Positions 39,473 to 50,286 of a DNA stretch of 64,000 nt are shown in pieces (position 1 is the first letter of the stretch; each line of letters opens with the position of its first letter). A program made the translations under genes and the position numbers. Source of the stretch: Monomorium pharaonis (lineage: Eukaryota; Arthropoda; Insecta; Hymenoptera; Formicidae); assembly GCF_013373865.1 (NCBI RefSeq), contig NC_050467.1, forward strand, positions 20,296,996 to 20,360,995, given 5' to 3'. The notes beneath the pieces were generated by a model. The model made no database searches and was not told the DNA's origin. It saw only the letters and a list, made by a program, of their open reading frames with translations.

Positions 39473-39551
39473 GGCTAGTAACTGTTTCAAAACTGATAAA
39501 TGTGTCGGCGCGGTTTATATACGCTATAAATATTAAATTTACAAAAAGATA

Positions 39552-40388
39552 TTATTTACCATATTTGTAAATTTTTGACGATACGCATAAGTAATTGTGG
39601 CGGACGATCACTGAAACTTTTAAACCACTGTTTTGAGTTTCTACATACCTATTGTAAATTTGCTGTAGTTGCAAAGGTTTTTGTAACATTTTTCTAAAGC
39701 ACATCATATTATTTTCGAATGGAAAACAAGAAAAATGATCCAGACTACTAAATTTGTGTACGTCATTTGCTAAATGAATGAGGTCGTGTACGTTGTAAGT
39801 TAAAAAGTTTTTACCATGTATAGAAATGCTGTCGATAACAATTGATTTTAAAATTGCATTTGCTTTGTCAATATCACCGGAAGGCCTTTCGTCTGAACTT
39901 ATTAGAATTCTAGTTGCATAATGCAATTTAAAAAAATGAATAATTCGTGGATCGTCATCAAATAAGTCTAAGAAAACAGTCGGTCCGGTATATAACAACA
40001 TCTGTCGAGATTCTGTAACTTTATACCTTCGATAATAATGAAGATTTCGAGGTTGGCGAGAAAATTCAAATGAACAACATTTGATAGCCAAGAGCTCAAG
40101 GCGTTGAGAAATTCGTTGCATACTATCTAACAATTTAGCGGGTTGATATTTCTCTTTAATCCATTCTTTTAATATCACTTGTTTAAAAACTCCAAGCAAA
40201 TTAAATGCATATAATCTAAGGGTGTTTGATCAACTAAATCCAATGGTAGCGAATAAAGGACACAATTTTCAGTATCATGATGGTGATCATCTATTCTTAA
40301 TAATTTTTCGCAGAATTCGCGGTCAGTTCGCGGAGGATAGTCTATTTCCGACGAAGGGTTGTTTTTGAAATTTTGATATTTTAAAACA
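39552..40388 (-). pseudogene. TNP2-like (EnSpm/CACTA-type) transposase, C-terminal piece
   Basis: Open minus-strand frame from about 40388 down to a TAA at 39552. The Met at 40199 is internal: the frame runs open upstream of it through NNPSSEIDYPPRTDREFCEK and PLDLVDQTPLDYMHLICLGV. The motifs DYMHLICLGVFKQ and, further on, LDHFSCFPFENNM followed by QKPLQLQQIYNRYVE match the conserved C-terminal half of TNP2-like transposases. The piece encodes ~278 codons. It is probably cut short at its 3' end, unless the GTAAAT after the Lys-Tyr-Gly codons is used as a splice donor. The N-terminal piece lies upstream on the same strand, with ~200 bp of non-open sequence between. I infer a dead copy or a two-exon gene fragment. 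Confidence 0.8.
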
Positions 40389-40589
40389 ATATTTAATAAT
40401 ATTCTTTTACTTAATTAACGAATACTAGAAATACACTTGTCAAAATGTTTAAAAAAGATATAAAAGATGATAAATGTTTTTGAAAGAAGATACGGGAGTC
40501 GGTAAAGTGGAAAAATGGCGAGAGAATTGAGCCCTCGCGTCGTCGCTCGAAATTCCGGAAAATTTCGTCCGAAGTATCAGCAAAGCATG
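40389..40589 (-). other. gap between the two transposase pieces
   Basis: This 200-bp stretch is not open in the transposase frame, and the upstream piece ends with stop codon TAA at 40590-40592. It contains a CpG-rich run (40500-40570, with GAGCCCTCGCGTCGTCGCTC) unlike the AT-rich transposase around it, which suggests an insertion or an intron remnant. No clean donor-acceptor pair was found. Confidence 0.5.
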
Positions 40590-41294
40590 TTAGGCGAGGA
40601 AGTTACTAGGAATCCTGTAACCTCCTTGCTTATTCTGCAAAAGGTACAAAGGTTTGTGCCTTTCGCCAGGAACTTTGCATTTATCGCAACTGTTGTAACC
40701 GGCATGTCCTTTAATATTTAGGCAAGCGTATTTGGCCGGCGTATCTGCTATAAAACAGTTTAATATAACTTTAATATTTTTACCATTAAATAGAATTCCA
40801 TTATTAATCACTTCCAATAATTCTAAATTAAACTCTTCAAATAACATGTTGAAGTCTTTTGGTTTTGTTAGTCCTGCGTATAGGCCTGCAATTATAGGCC
40901 TTTTATCTTCGATATTATTTATTCGGAATTGTATCGGCCAAGTATCAAAATCGACACTTCTGTAAATGTTTGCTCCGTCCGTACTTATGTCAATCACAAT
41001 TTGGGAGGGCACTGTATGACATTTTAGCGTTGACAATTTTTGCACAATTTTGTCTTTGATGCCCACGTGGAGATACTGCCCCGGTGTAACATTTATAATT
41101 TTTCCACAATGCTTTGGCATTTTTAATAACGTTCTAGCATCTTTAGGGAGTTTTGAATGGCATTCATGACTTCGTAATAGTCCAAGAAGAGCATTAATTT
41201 GCGTATGGTTCATATTAGTTTGGCAACAAATCTGAGCCAACTGTTGAAAGAAACTGTTTAGGTTTTTTCTCAACATAAGTTTTAGGTAGTACAA
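40590..41294 (-). pseudogene. TNP2-like (EnSpm/CACTA-type) transposase, N-terminal piece
   Basis: A 234-codon open frame on the minus strand; the first ATG is near 41276. Matching family features in order: LPKDARTLLKMPK near residue 50; the block around VIDISTDGANIYRS with the acidic residues expected near the catalytic core; the stretch GLYAGLTKPKDFN; and a zinc-knuckle-like GHAGYNSCDKCKVPGER near the C-terminal end. Known TNP2-like proteins have more sequence before the LPKDARTLL-type motif, and no upstream exon was found, so the N-terminus is probably missing. In-frame continuation into the second piece is broken. I read this as a relic of an EnSpm/CACTA-type DNA transposon; no intact CACTA termini were found. 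Confidence 0.8.
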
Positions 41295-41494
41295 TTATTT
41301 TCTGAATTTTTATATGAATTATTATTATATGATTTTTTAAACTAAACGTTATTTCATTACTTCTATTAATGTTAATTATTATTTTAAAACTAAAGAAATT
41401 TTACCTGGGTTGGAAATAACTCGTACATTTTCTTAGATACGATTTGAAACTCTTCAAAATGGGCTACAAAAATATATACTTTTCTTTCTAAATT

Positions 41495-41735
41495 ATTGGA
41501 AATAATTGTTGCGAAAACTAATACATCAATCAAGACTGGCCGTTCTAATTATTTTTTACAAAAGCTGTAAATAAATTTTTGGGGAAATAATACATACCTT
41601 AGCCAGGACTGATCATCCTGGCTGAGGAATTATTTCTCGCAATAAATTATTTACAGTATTGCAAAAAATAATATTTTAGTCAGGACTGGCCATCCTGACT
41701 GAGGAATTATTTTCAGCATTAAATTATTTGTAGTA
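41495..41735. repeat. diverged hairpin monomers upstream of the transposase
   Basis: Two clear units and one degenerate unit, in the same orientation as the array. The first clear hairpin is TTAGCCAGGACTGATCATCC then TGGCTGA, near 41600-41630. The second is AGTCAGGA at 41678-41685 against TCCTGACT at 41693-41700, where both arms have changed together. A more decayed unit (AATCAAGACTGGCCGTTCTA) lies near 41528. Confidence 0.88.
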
Positions 41736-41798
41736 ATTCGGGAAAGGGAGGAACCTTACGGATGCATTATAGCATCGAGCTAGTTTAGTACATCATAA
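41713..41798 (+). repeat. tail direct repeat, copy 2
   Basis: Second copy of the tail at 39385-39472, again immediately after hairpin monomers and again in the same orientation. With copy 1 it brackets the transposase relic in direct, not inverted, orientation. Confidence 0.85.
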
Positions 41799-43415
41799 AT
41801 ACGGTTAAGAATTTAATGATACGATTAAAATAACCAACAACAAGTGAAACAACAATGAATCGAGATCATTTACTGTAAAGGAATTTTGTCGATTTAAAAT
41901 CGTCTTTTTATTAGTTGAATAACGTAGCAATTTTCGCAGCAAACTTCTGACGTAAAAGTCGTTTTGGAATTCTGGAACGATCCTTTTAGTTTAGTACTCT
42001 CTAAATCACGATTTCATCATAAATTTTGAATTTAAGCAGCATGGAGAAAAGGAATCAATGTTATTTTTAACGAATAGCGAATACAAAATGGGCAGTCTTT
42101 ATTAGTTTACTGAATATATATGTGTGTGTGGATCTTCACATACTTAAAGTATAACCAATTAAAATTAATTTTGCTGGTGCACACGCAAAGCGCGTTTATA
42201 ATGTAACATTTTAAGAGAAAAGACGCTTTAGCTAACAGTGCTAAAACATTAAATGTGAAATACAATAACATTGAATTATTTATAATAACACCAAAGTTTC
42301 TCGCAAGTCAACTCGGGTTAAAATTTCGATGCATATATTTTCATACATTTGTCTGTATTTTTTTTTCCTTTTTTTATTTTTACACTTTTAACACCGGGAA
42401 TGAAACTACGGTACATTTCAAAAAAAGAGGAGCAACGAATATAAATGCAAAAGCTGTAACTGACAATGAGAAGAACAGATCTCATGAATATTCCGAAGTA
42501 TATCCTACGTGATTACAGGTTTCGCATAATTATAGGATAACGAGGCCGCGCGCACGAGCCTCGGTGGTTTTAGCCAGAACACAAGTGTCGTTGGTAAAAG
42601 TTACCGATTCCGGAATCGTAGCTTACTCGAGCGTAACGTTTCACGTACAAGCAAGTGAATTCAATCAACGTAAAAGGTCTCCGTGAATAATCTCGTTGCT
42701 AGTTAGCTTTGCAAGCGCCTTGCCGAAACGGGAACGTTTCTCCAGAAGGTGTATGTACGATCGCGGCGGAACATATATAGCACCACACGGAATTTCTTAA
42801 TCGACACACTGTAGACTCGAAAAATCTTATACTTAGGATCTTTTAAACTCGCACAGTTATCATCTAAAACTTAGGGAATAATTTAAACGTTAAGGCCACA
42901 TGCGTTTTAGATCTAACAACGATTGGTCGATAAACAGGAACGGCAGTGCCTTACACTCTTAATACTATTTACCTTAAAATCTACGAATTAATTCGAATTT
43001 TTGCATCGCTCCGAAGAAGTGATATAAAAATTTTGCATGGTACTAAATTTATAACTATGAAACGTTTTCGCGTTCTTATCTCGATAGGGAGATAGTAGCG
43101 TCGTCGGAATTCCAATAGTAGGAATTGTATACCGTCTAACCGGCGACATCGCGCGTTTAATTTCGAAATGTAATTCTTCAGTCGCCAGTTTTTCGGTTTC
43201 GATTGGAAAGTTTATACGCGCGCACAGTGTAGCGCGCAAGTGAAGAAAAATGCGAATCTTCTCTGTTCGAGTTGCAGTACATTCTCCTCCAATGAATTAA
43301 AAAGAACGACGCTTTTCAGACTTTGGTTCTGATCTCGAGGCCAAATTCCGCGTTTGGGAGAAATCCCGAGGTTCGCGTCTACGTTAATGTACACTTTAGC
43401 GACATGTCTCTAAGC
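41799..43415. other. intergenic DNA
   Basis: AT-rich to 42520, then a modest CpG-rich rise around 42535-42780, then mixed sequence. No convincing gene. The minus-strand open frames at 42988-43239 and 43212-43394 lie just beyond the stop codon of the neighbouring gene and may be its 3' UTR. Confidence 0.4.
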
Positions 43416-45260
43416 TCAGCTGAGAGCGAGCAGCGGCTCGACGGACATGCGAGATCTTCTGGCCTTGTCCTCCTCGTACTGCTTTATCTTCATGAGCTTC
43501 CACTTGCCCTTGCTCTGCTTCTTCCTCGGTATCTCCGTAGAGGATATTTCCTCCGCGTTAGATCGCTCCTCTTCTTCCAACATCCTGAGAGTCTCGATGA
43601 TATTTCTAGGCTCCGTGACACGTCCGGTGGAACTGCCGTTCTTGTTGGCGTATACCACGGAAAGATGCGAGAAGCTGGACTTCGGTGGCGCCGTGATGTC
43701 AGCGAAATCGCGGAAATTTGCGAAGAAATCACCGCCACGAATCGGCTGCGGTTTTGGATTTCTGTAATAGTGCGCACGGCCACGACTCTGATAGTACGGG
43801 TTGTAGAGGCTCTCGTCTACCGAATATTCGTCGTTCTCCCTGTCCTCTGGATAATAGGTACCGCCGCGGATCACGCCGAAGTTACCAGAGCCCAGGATAG
43901 AGTGTTGATCCTTGGTCGCAGCGGTCTGATAATTGCGATCGCGTTGGAAGTAGCCTACGAATCTGTTGGGACGATATCGTTGCTGTTGCTGTTCCGCGAA
44001 CGAAAGTCTATGATTCGCAAAGAGCTCCGCAAAGGACGGGAAGAAATTTTGACTTTCGGTTTCCAAATTTCTGTCTCCAGCATCGGTGAACTGCGTGACA
44101 GCAGTATTATCCGTGTTCTTTGCCTCCTGATCTTTAGAAGCTTCAGTTTTTTCAGTCTCGGATGATTTCTCGTTACTCTTCTCGGTGGTATCAGTTAACG
44201 AGGTTTCGCGTTCATTAGTCTTTTGCGTGCTTGCCTCTGTGCGATCCGATTGCGAAGTTGCCTCGGATTCATCCGGCTCCATATACATGTCAGAATCGTC
44301 ATATTCTTCGCCTACCTCCGACGCCGACGCCACGGAGTCCTGAAACAGTGAGAAAAATGTTTCCCCTGGAAATTAACGTCGCTTTTCGAACAACAATTAA
44401 GCACAGGAAAATTAATTACGAGCTGTTGAACTTAAAAGAAAATAATTTTAATGGCTCATAAAACATGTTACACTTAATAACGAAAATATCAGATTCATCA
44501 GATTATTTGAGAATAATCCTGGAAAATTCAGGGAAAATTTTTTGCTAATTATGCTGGACACCCTGAAATTGACTATCTGTATTACATATATACATAAAAA
44601 AACTTTCTCTTTCTAACTTGAAATAAATAAAGTATAAATATATCATAATTTTTTGTCAAATTTACTATTTTTTCTAATTATCACAAACTGTAATAATGAG
44701 CTCTTAATTATACATATTAAAAATAAAACAGTATGCTTAGCTTATAATACCATATTTACATTTTTTACGTTGTTTTTTTATAAAAGGCGCTGTCATAAAA
44801 TTATTAACGATTAAAGAGAGATGTACATCTCTCGCGTACACAATTGTTTCAATACACAATTATATATTAGGCTCTAAGATTAAATATTTTATTGTAATAA
44901 ATCTCAATTTATTTAATCATTTTATGCAAATCTATCTCATCACATAATCTCTAATATTCGCAGATTCATTATTTCCGATTAAATAAAAGAGCAATTTGTG
45001 ACACAAATGTTAAAAAAGTATATAAATATTTTCATATTAGAGATTTTTAGGCCTCAGAATATATAAAATTTTAAAAATTATTGTACAATATAGCTATAGA
45101 ATATCTTGTGTGTATTGCGAATTTTTATTTAATATCGTAACAATTAGAACTTTGTATTACGGTCAACTGTAGAGGGAAGGGAGAGAAGTTTTTTGTTTTA
45201 CTCTTAAAAAATTTTTCTTTACCTCATGTACGACTGTGTCCTCAGGGATTGGTGCTCCAT
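43416..45260 (-). CDS. unrecognised acidic, Ser/Thr/Tyr-rich protein (last two exons)
   Basis: Minus-strand gene with two exons that join cleanly. The inner exon is 45223-45260 (38 nt), bracketed by acceptor TTTGTTTCAG and donor GAG|GTAAAG. The terminal exon is 43416-44339, with acceptor CTCACTGTTTCAG and stop TGA. The reading phase fits: ..GAPIPEDTVVHE from the small exon continues as DSVASASEVGEEYDDSDMYM. The small exon starts in phase 1, so at least one upstream exon carrying the start codon is missing; I could not find it before 64000. About 320 residues are visible. The first ~110 are acidic and Ser/Thr/Lys-rich (low complexity). A middle part is rich in Tyr, Asn, Arg and Gly with a QQQQ run. 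The end is basic (KGKWKLMKIKQYEEDKARR). I recognise no domain. A secreted or disordered protein is possible, but the N-terminus is not visible. A 280-codon + strand frame at 43323-44165 is its shadow. Confidence 0.8.
44340..45222 (-). other. intron of the 43.4-45.3 kb gene
   Basis: An 883-bp AT-rich intron with GTAAAG donor (minus strand, at 45222) and TTTCAG acceptor (at 44340). Nothing else is recognised in it. Confidence 0.75.
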
Positions 45261-45336
45261 CTGAAACAAAGAACAGGTCTTTGTGAGAAAGGTTTTATCG
45301 CGCACTCTAGTAGGCTTATATGCGACATATGCGTAG

Positions 45337-45670
45337 AATTGCCATCCGTCCTCTTTTCCTTGGACAGTGTCCTCTTTTTTTAGGCTATTCGGGGACGACC
45401 GGGGGGATTTTTGAAAGTGTTTGGAAATTTGTCCGGGAAAATTATGTGCTTCTGCGGGTTTTTAATATTTCAATTATTTATTTTCTTTACCATGCTTTTT
45501 CCAATGGCACGGCCACTTATCGAGCGGCTGAGTAACAAATATACAAACAAAATTAAAATACTTAATAGACTTACAAGAGTATACCCTTGAGGCAAAGACA
45601 AAACTTTCTATTGAGAAAAATAATCTGTTAGCGAAAGTGGTTTGCCTCCTCCACTTTTCGGATTTTTTGC
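45337..45670 (+). repeat. dispersed repeat, copy 2
   Basis: Matches the repeat at 7384-7695 in the same orientation. It begins within ~80 bp of the splice acceptor of the minus-strand gene and lies in that gene's upstream intron or flank. The conserved G+C-rich blocks (GGGGACGACCGGGGGGATT, AAATTTGTCCGGGAAAATTA) stand out from the AT-rich surroundings. Confidence 0.7.
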
Positions 45671-46319
45671 GTTACTATTTCTTCTACAATATTTTTAAAT
45701 TTTTTTTAGTCTATTTTTCTGAAGTTATCTTTATAGTTTGCGCTATTATGTTCTATTTCTAGTCCGTTTTTTTTATTAACTGAGATCGCATTTTATTGCG
45801 TCATGGTTGCTATCATATGATATGTTATCTAGGTTGTCTAACAAGGGCTGTGAATTTTAAACACAAAAATTAATTTTTGTAAAGTCGGATGCTAGGTTCA
45901 CACAGATATCAATTACTCGCGCTTTTATTACTTATGGAATTAAAGAGAACCTAAATTTCGTGCAATCGATGTTTATTTTTTTACACGAGTTGTTCTGTAA
46001 TAATTTCTAAATTATGGTGCAGTGCTTTAAATTATTTTTACGCTGTAAACCTAATATCCACAGTCTCTAATAAAATGATACACTTTAGCATTGCAATGCG
46101 AAAGGGATACATTTCTATGGAATTTAAATTGGCGACTATTTCGTCCGCGAAACCGGCTATCCTTGTTTGTCCTTGAAACAAATTAGATCGTATTTGCCCG
46201 ATTTTTATAAACTATAAACGTTCGAGTGTTAAATTATACGTGTCTTTTTTCGCAAATTATTGCGTCTGGTAACACTCATTCAAAACTGTATTTATATAAA
46301 AAGATACAATAAAAAAAAA
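45671..46319. other. AT-rich DNA, no feature
   Basis: No coding or repeat signal. It is likely intron or 5' flank of the minus-strand gene. Confidence 0.35.
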
Positions 46320-47140
46320 AAAGGATTGCGCGTTGTCCCGGTGCATCCAATCAGGCCATTATTAATTAACCCGCGGACATGGAACTTTCTTAATTAGTTC
46401 GTACTTTACCGACGGGTGATCTTGCCGGGTTTCTTTCATCCTCGACACGGGAGAAAGTCAATTACGTCGATGACAAGTCGACGGTTACCGAGGGTTTAGT
46501 ACGTCTCTAGAGATCCTTGCGCGCGCGGAGCGTGTATAAAGTTAAGATCCTCCATTCCCTCGGCTCCGCTTGTCAACCGGTGCCTGAGACACACGGCAGC
46601 CGGGTCGTCGACGCCACGCTTCCGACATTCCCGCCTTTTATCTTCCTTTTTTAAATCGTTCGTCACAAATCTCAGGAGCGCGTTGACCGCGGACGGTTAA
46701 CGTTATAAACGAATTATACCAGAAGTAATCGTTTTTAATGAGATATAAGATGCTTGCGTAATGCACGACTGAGCAACGGTTGCAACTAGAAAATCGCCCG
46801 CAACGCATTTCTGATTAGTTCTGCGAATACGCATATTCACTCTCGAGCTTTTCATATTTCGCTTCTTTTTTTTCCCACTCTCATGCGCTATCTCTCGATT
46901 GATCAAGTCTCTCGCTCGCGGCTCACGATTCGATTTTCGGATCGCAACGAAAGGAATTGGCTCAATGGACTTGTTAAAGCGCGGTCTGTCGACGGTATTT
47001 CACCACGCTAATTACGGCTCGCCGCAATGTAATGAGGCACCAACCGGCAATTTGTTGGTGTGATTCCACGGGATTCTCGTAATTTATCGTGCCGCGTATC
47101 GCGACTAGGAATCACGGGCCTTGACCACCTTCCGCTAAAA
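46320..47140. promoter_or_regulatory. CpG-rich patch, possible promoter of the minus-strand gene
   Basis: G+C and CpG rise sharply between two AT-rich stretches. The block contains TATAAA at 46535-46540 on the + strand in the context GCGTGTATAAAGTTAAG. It lies ~1.1 kb upstream of the known small exon of the minus-strand gene, so a promoter or first exon is possible, but no start codon with a signal peptide and donor could be identified. Confidence 0.3.
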
Positions 47141-49245
47141 GAGAGATATGGCACCTTTGATATATAAATAAAAGAGAAAATTTTAATTAAATATTAAAAA
47201 AATTTTGTGTAGCGTTACGATTGTTTCAAACTAAAGTTTATATAATAAATTGACTCGTTAATGAAACAATAGTTTTATATTGAGTAATGAGGAAAACAAA
47301 AGTATTCTATTTTATTTGTATTCAAATATTAATAAGTTTTTGTTTATTATAGGGAACATACTAATACTCGAGATAAAGTTTGTGCATATCTTTAGGTCAC
47401 TTATGAAACATAAAATATTTCGTGCGCGATTGAAAAATTGTTAGAATTAGCGAGAACAATTAAAAATAAAATAACTAACATAATATTCGAGAGGCAAAAG
47501 TGCAAAAAAAAAATATAATTCGAAATTTTTAACAATAGAATATGAAATTTACCTCGTCGTACGCGTCGACTCATTCAAGTCAGTCCGAGCATGAAAATGT
47601 CAATTAATTAAATGCTAATATATTCTATACATTCACACTCGGGGTTTCGTTTTGCTGCATTTACTTTTGTAGAAGAGGACTGCATTGAGTTCAGCGAGGA
47701 AGCGTTGCACGATGACATGGTAATCGGTCTTCCTTAAACACGCATGACGTACTTTACTTTCTAGCGACGAATTGCGGGCGCTTTCTGCATAATAGAACAA
47801 TCAAGCCTGAGTGACGAAAGGTACGCAGGCTCCGTGTTTCGTGCGTAATGTAATTCTTGAGTAATAGTTTAGTCTGCTTCAGTTACTTTCGACAATACCA
47901 CCGCGAGTTACGTGAACCATAATATATCATGCACTTCAAATAAAATGTATCGTGTATTTTGCTCACAGATTTTATATAAAAACACCGCGCTATGACGTTC
48001 GTTTATAATGTCGTATTAATAGATTTATTTTCTATATTAATAGAAACTTATTTAGCTAATAGTTTTTTATTTGTAAATTATACATGTCTTGTAAGAACGT
48101 TAACTTTATCAAAAATATGTTGAAATTGCAAGAAAAGATTTTAAACGTGAAATAATAATTTTCTTTGTGCGAATAATCATACATGTGCGTCCCGATATTT
48201 TCGTTTTTATTAGAGAATGTGTTACATTCATATTCGTATATATATGTGTTACTTATATATGTGCCACTTATTATTAAGTAGTATTAATTTGCCGGCTATG
48301 TGACCCCATTTTTTAATGGCATTCCATTCAGCAACAATAGAGATGATACCAGTGTTAGTCTTTCATTTTCTTGCATGTGACATCGTCACACTCTCAACAT
48401 TGTCCCAGCGACACTATTTACGACACCGGAGATGACGCTTTACTATTGCGCTTGCCGCGCGTGAAAAAAAAAATATTGCGCGATTATAACTTGATGAGAG
48501 TCGATAATTTCGCAAACATCTACCTACATCGCTTCACGGTTTGTGACGATTCTTTCATCCATCAAGACTTCTAATTAACTGGAATTAACGTTATGTATTT
48601 AAGAGGACATTCTCCTACGAAAACTAAAACGGTTGTCACAGCTTTATTTACAGTGTGGCATAATTTAAAGTAAGCCTACATTCGTATCCTCAATAAGGAG
48701 CAACGTAGTGTTAAGCGAACGGGATTAGAGATTACAGTTTACGCATAGGTAATGAAGACTAAAAATGGATTTTATATTAAAACTCGATTTAATAAAAGAA
48801 AATTTGTCTGCTAATTTTAGATTGGCAAGTCTATTTTGTTCATTAATTTTTTTATTTGATATCTAAGTCTATTATTTAGGTAAATTTGAACCTGCCACTC
48901 ATTACTTTGTTTTTTAAATTCTAGCTAATTGCTAATAATCTGTTTCAGTAATTATTTCATAAATATATTTATGATCTGTAACGATTATGTAAAGAATATA
49001 ATTATATAATACACATAAATTTATCACAGATGCTGGAAGTAACAGATGCGGCAAATTTTAAATGATTTTTTTTTAAGCATGTTTTTAAAACGTTTTCTAA
49101 ATTCAAACTATTGTATATTTTTATCTACAAAAAATTTATATTTTTACACGTGACGCATGTTTTAATGAATTAATTTATATGTATATATGAGTAATTTAAT
49201 TTATATAATTTATAAATTTTAGATTAATAAATTTTATTATTTTGA
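47141..49245. other. AT-rich intergenic or intronic DNA
   Basis: No convincing coding region. A 67-codon + strand frame at 48371-48574 has no recognised features. Confidence 0.35.
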
Positions 49246-49254
49246 ATTATTTTA
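49246..49254 (+). repeat. target-site duplication, left
   Basis: ATTATTTTA directly abuts the left terminal inverted repeat; an identical 9-mer follows the right one at 50539-50547. Confidence 0.9.
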
Positions 49255-49520
49255 ACGTGTGTGAAGTTAGCATCTCAAAGTTTAGCATCTCATAAAAATA
49301 CTGCAGAATTACTTGCATCCAGCATAGTTCTACAGTTCTTGATAGGTTTCAACAATAGTTCCGTTGAATTACTTATTTTAATTAAATTTTTATAAATGAG
49401 ATGCTAACTTCCAAAATCACATAATAGCATCTCACCGTATTTCGAATATACGACCCAGAGAAGACTAAATCTATAGAGTTCTATCGTTTAGAGACGTCCT
49501 ATCAATAGTTATGATGATTA
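49255..49520 (+). repeat. left terminal inverted repeat
   Basis: About 265 bp, pairing with 50287-50538. The octamer AGCATCTC or its complement GAGATGCT occurs four times within it (49269, 49284, 49398, 49426). Confidence 0.88.
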
Positions 49521-49689
49521 AATTAATAAAAAAAAATTTTTTTATTACAAAACATACGTATATATGCGTATACGTCTGCGCACGTGGATTTGGTGTAAGT
49601 GGCATCTCAGATAGACAAAATTAATTTAAAAAATTTAGAAAGTATTTTTCAACAACTATCTTGATGAAAAATTTGTATTTATAGGTTTA

Positions 49690-50165
49690 GACATGAGATG
49701 CTGGTCGAATATCGACAGTTATATTTATTTTAACGCAGTTCTCATATTGTTCCAGACGCGTACAATAATTTTCTAAAAAGTTCCGGTGATATAATTAATT
49801 AAAACATTTTTTAAACAATTATTTTGCCCGGGAAACTTGAATTTTGAGGGCTAGACGTGAGATGCTGATCGAATATCGACAGTTCTATTTCTTTTAACGC
49901 AGTTTCCATATAGATACGGACGCATACAATAATTTTCTAAAGAGTTCCGGTAATATAAATAATTAAAACATTTTTTAAATAATTATTTTGCCCGAAAAAC
50001 TTGAATTTTGAGGGCTAGACGTGAGATGCTGATCGAATATCGACAGTTCTATTTCTTTTAATGCAGTTTCCGCATAGATACGGACGCATACAATAATTTT
50101 CTAAAGAGTTCCGGTAATATAAATAATTTTTTAAACATTTATTTTGCCCTCAAAATTCAAATTTT
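49690..50165 (+). repeat. 164-bp tandem repeat inside the foldback element
   Basis: Nearly three copies; the landmark GAGATGCTG occurs at 49695, 49859 and 50023, exactly 164 bp apart each time. Shared pieces: TCGAATATCGACAGTT, ACAATAATTTTCTAAA, AGTTCCGGT, AATTATTTTGCCCG. The second and third copies resemble each other more than the first. Confidence 0.9.
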
Positions 50166-50167
50166 TT

Positions 50168-50285
50168 GGGTGAGACCGGGAGAGACGGGGAGAGACCGGG
50201 AGAGACCGGGAGAGACGGGGAGAGACGGGGAGAGACGGGGAGAGATGGGGAGAGATGGGGAGAGACGGGGAGAGACGGGGAGAGG
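50168..50285 (+). repeat. 10-bp minisatellite (GGGGAGAGAC)n
   Basis: About 11-12 copies of GGGGAGAGAC with C/G and C/T variants (GAGACCGGGA, GAGATGGGGA), in strict 10-bp register. It begins where a fourth 164-bp unit would have started, so it may have grown from that unit's GGGCTAGACGTGAGA-like segment. The strand is almost all purine. Confidence 0.92.
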
Positions 50286-50286
50286 C

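Noticed and set aside
39200..41850. Complete EnSpm/CACTA transposon with CACTA termini
   Set aside because: Only transposase fragments are seen; no CACTA-type inverted ends or 3-bp target duplications could be identified, and the flanking repeats are direct.
43323..44165. 280-codon + strand open frame
   Set aside because: It is the shadow of the minus-strand exon 43416-44339, which has fitting splice sites and a phase-matched upstream exon.
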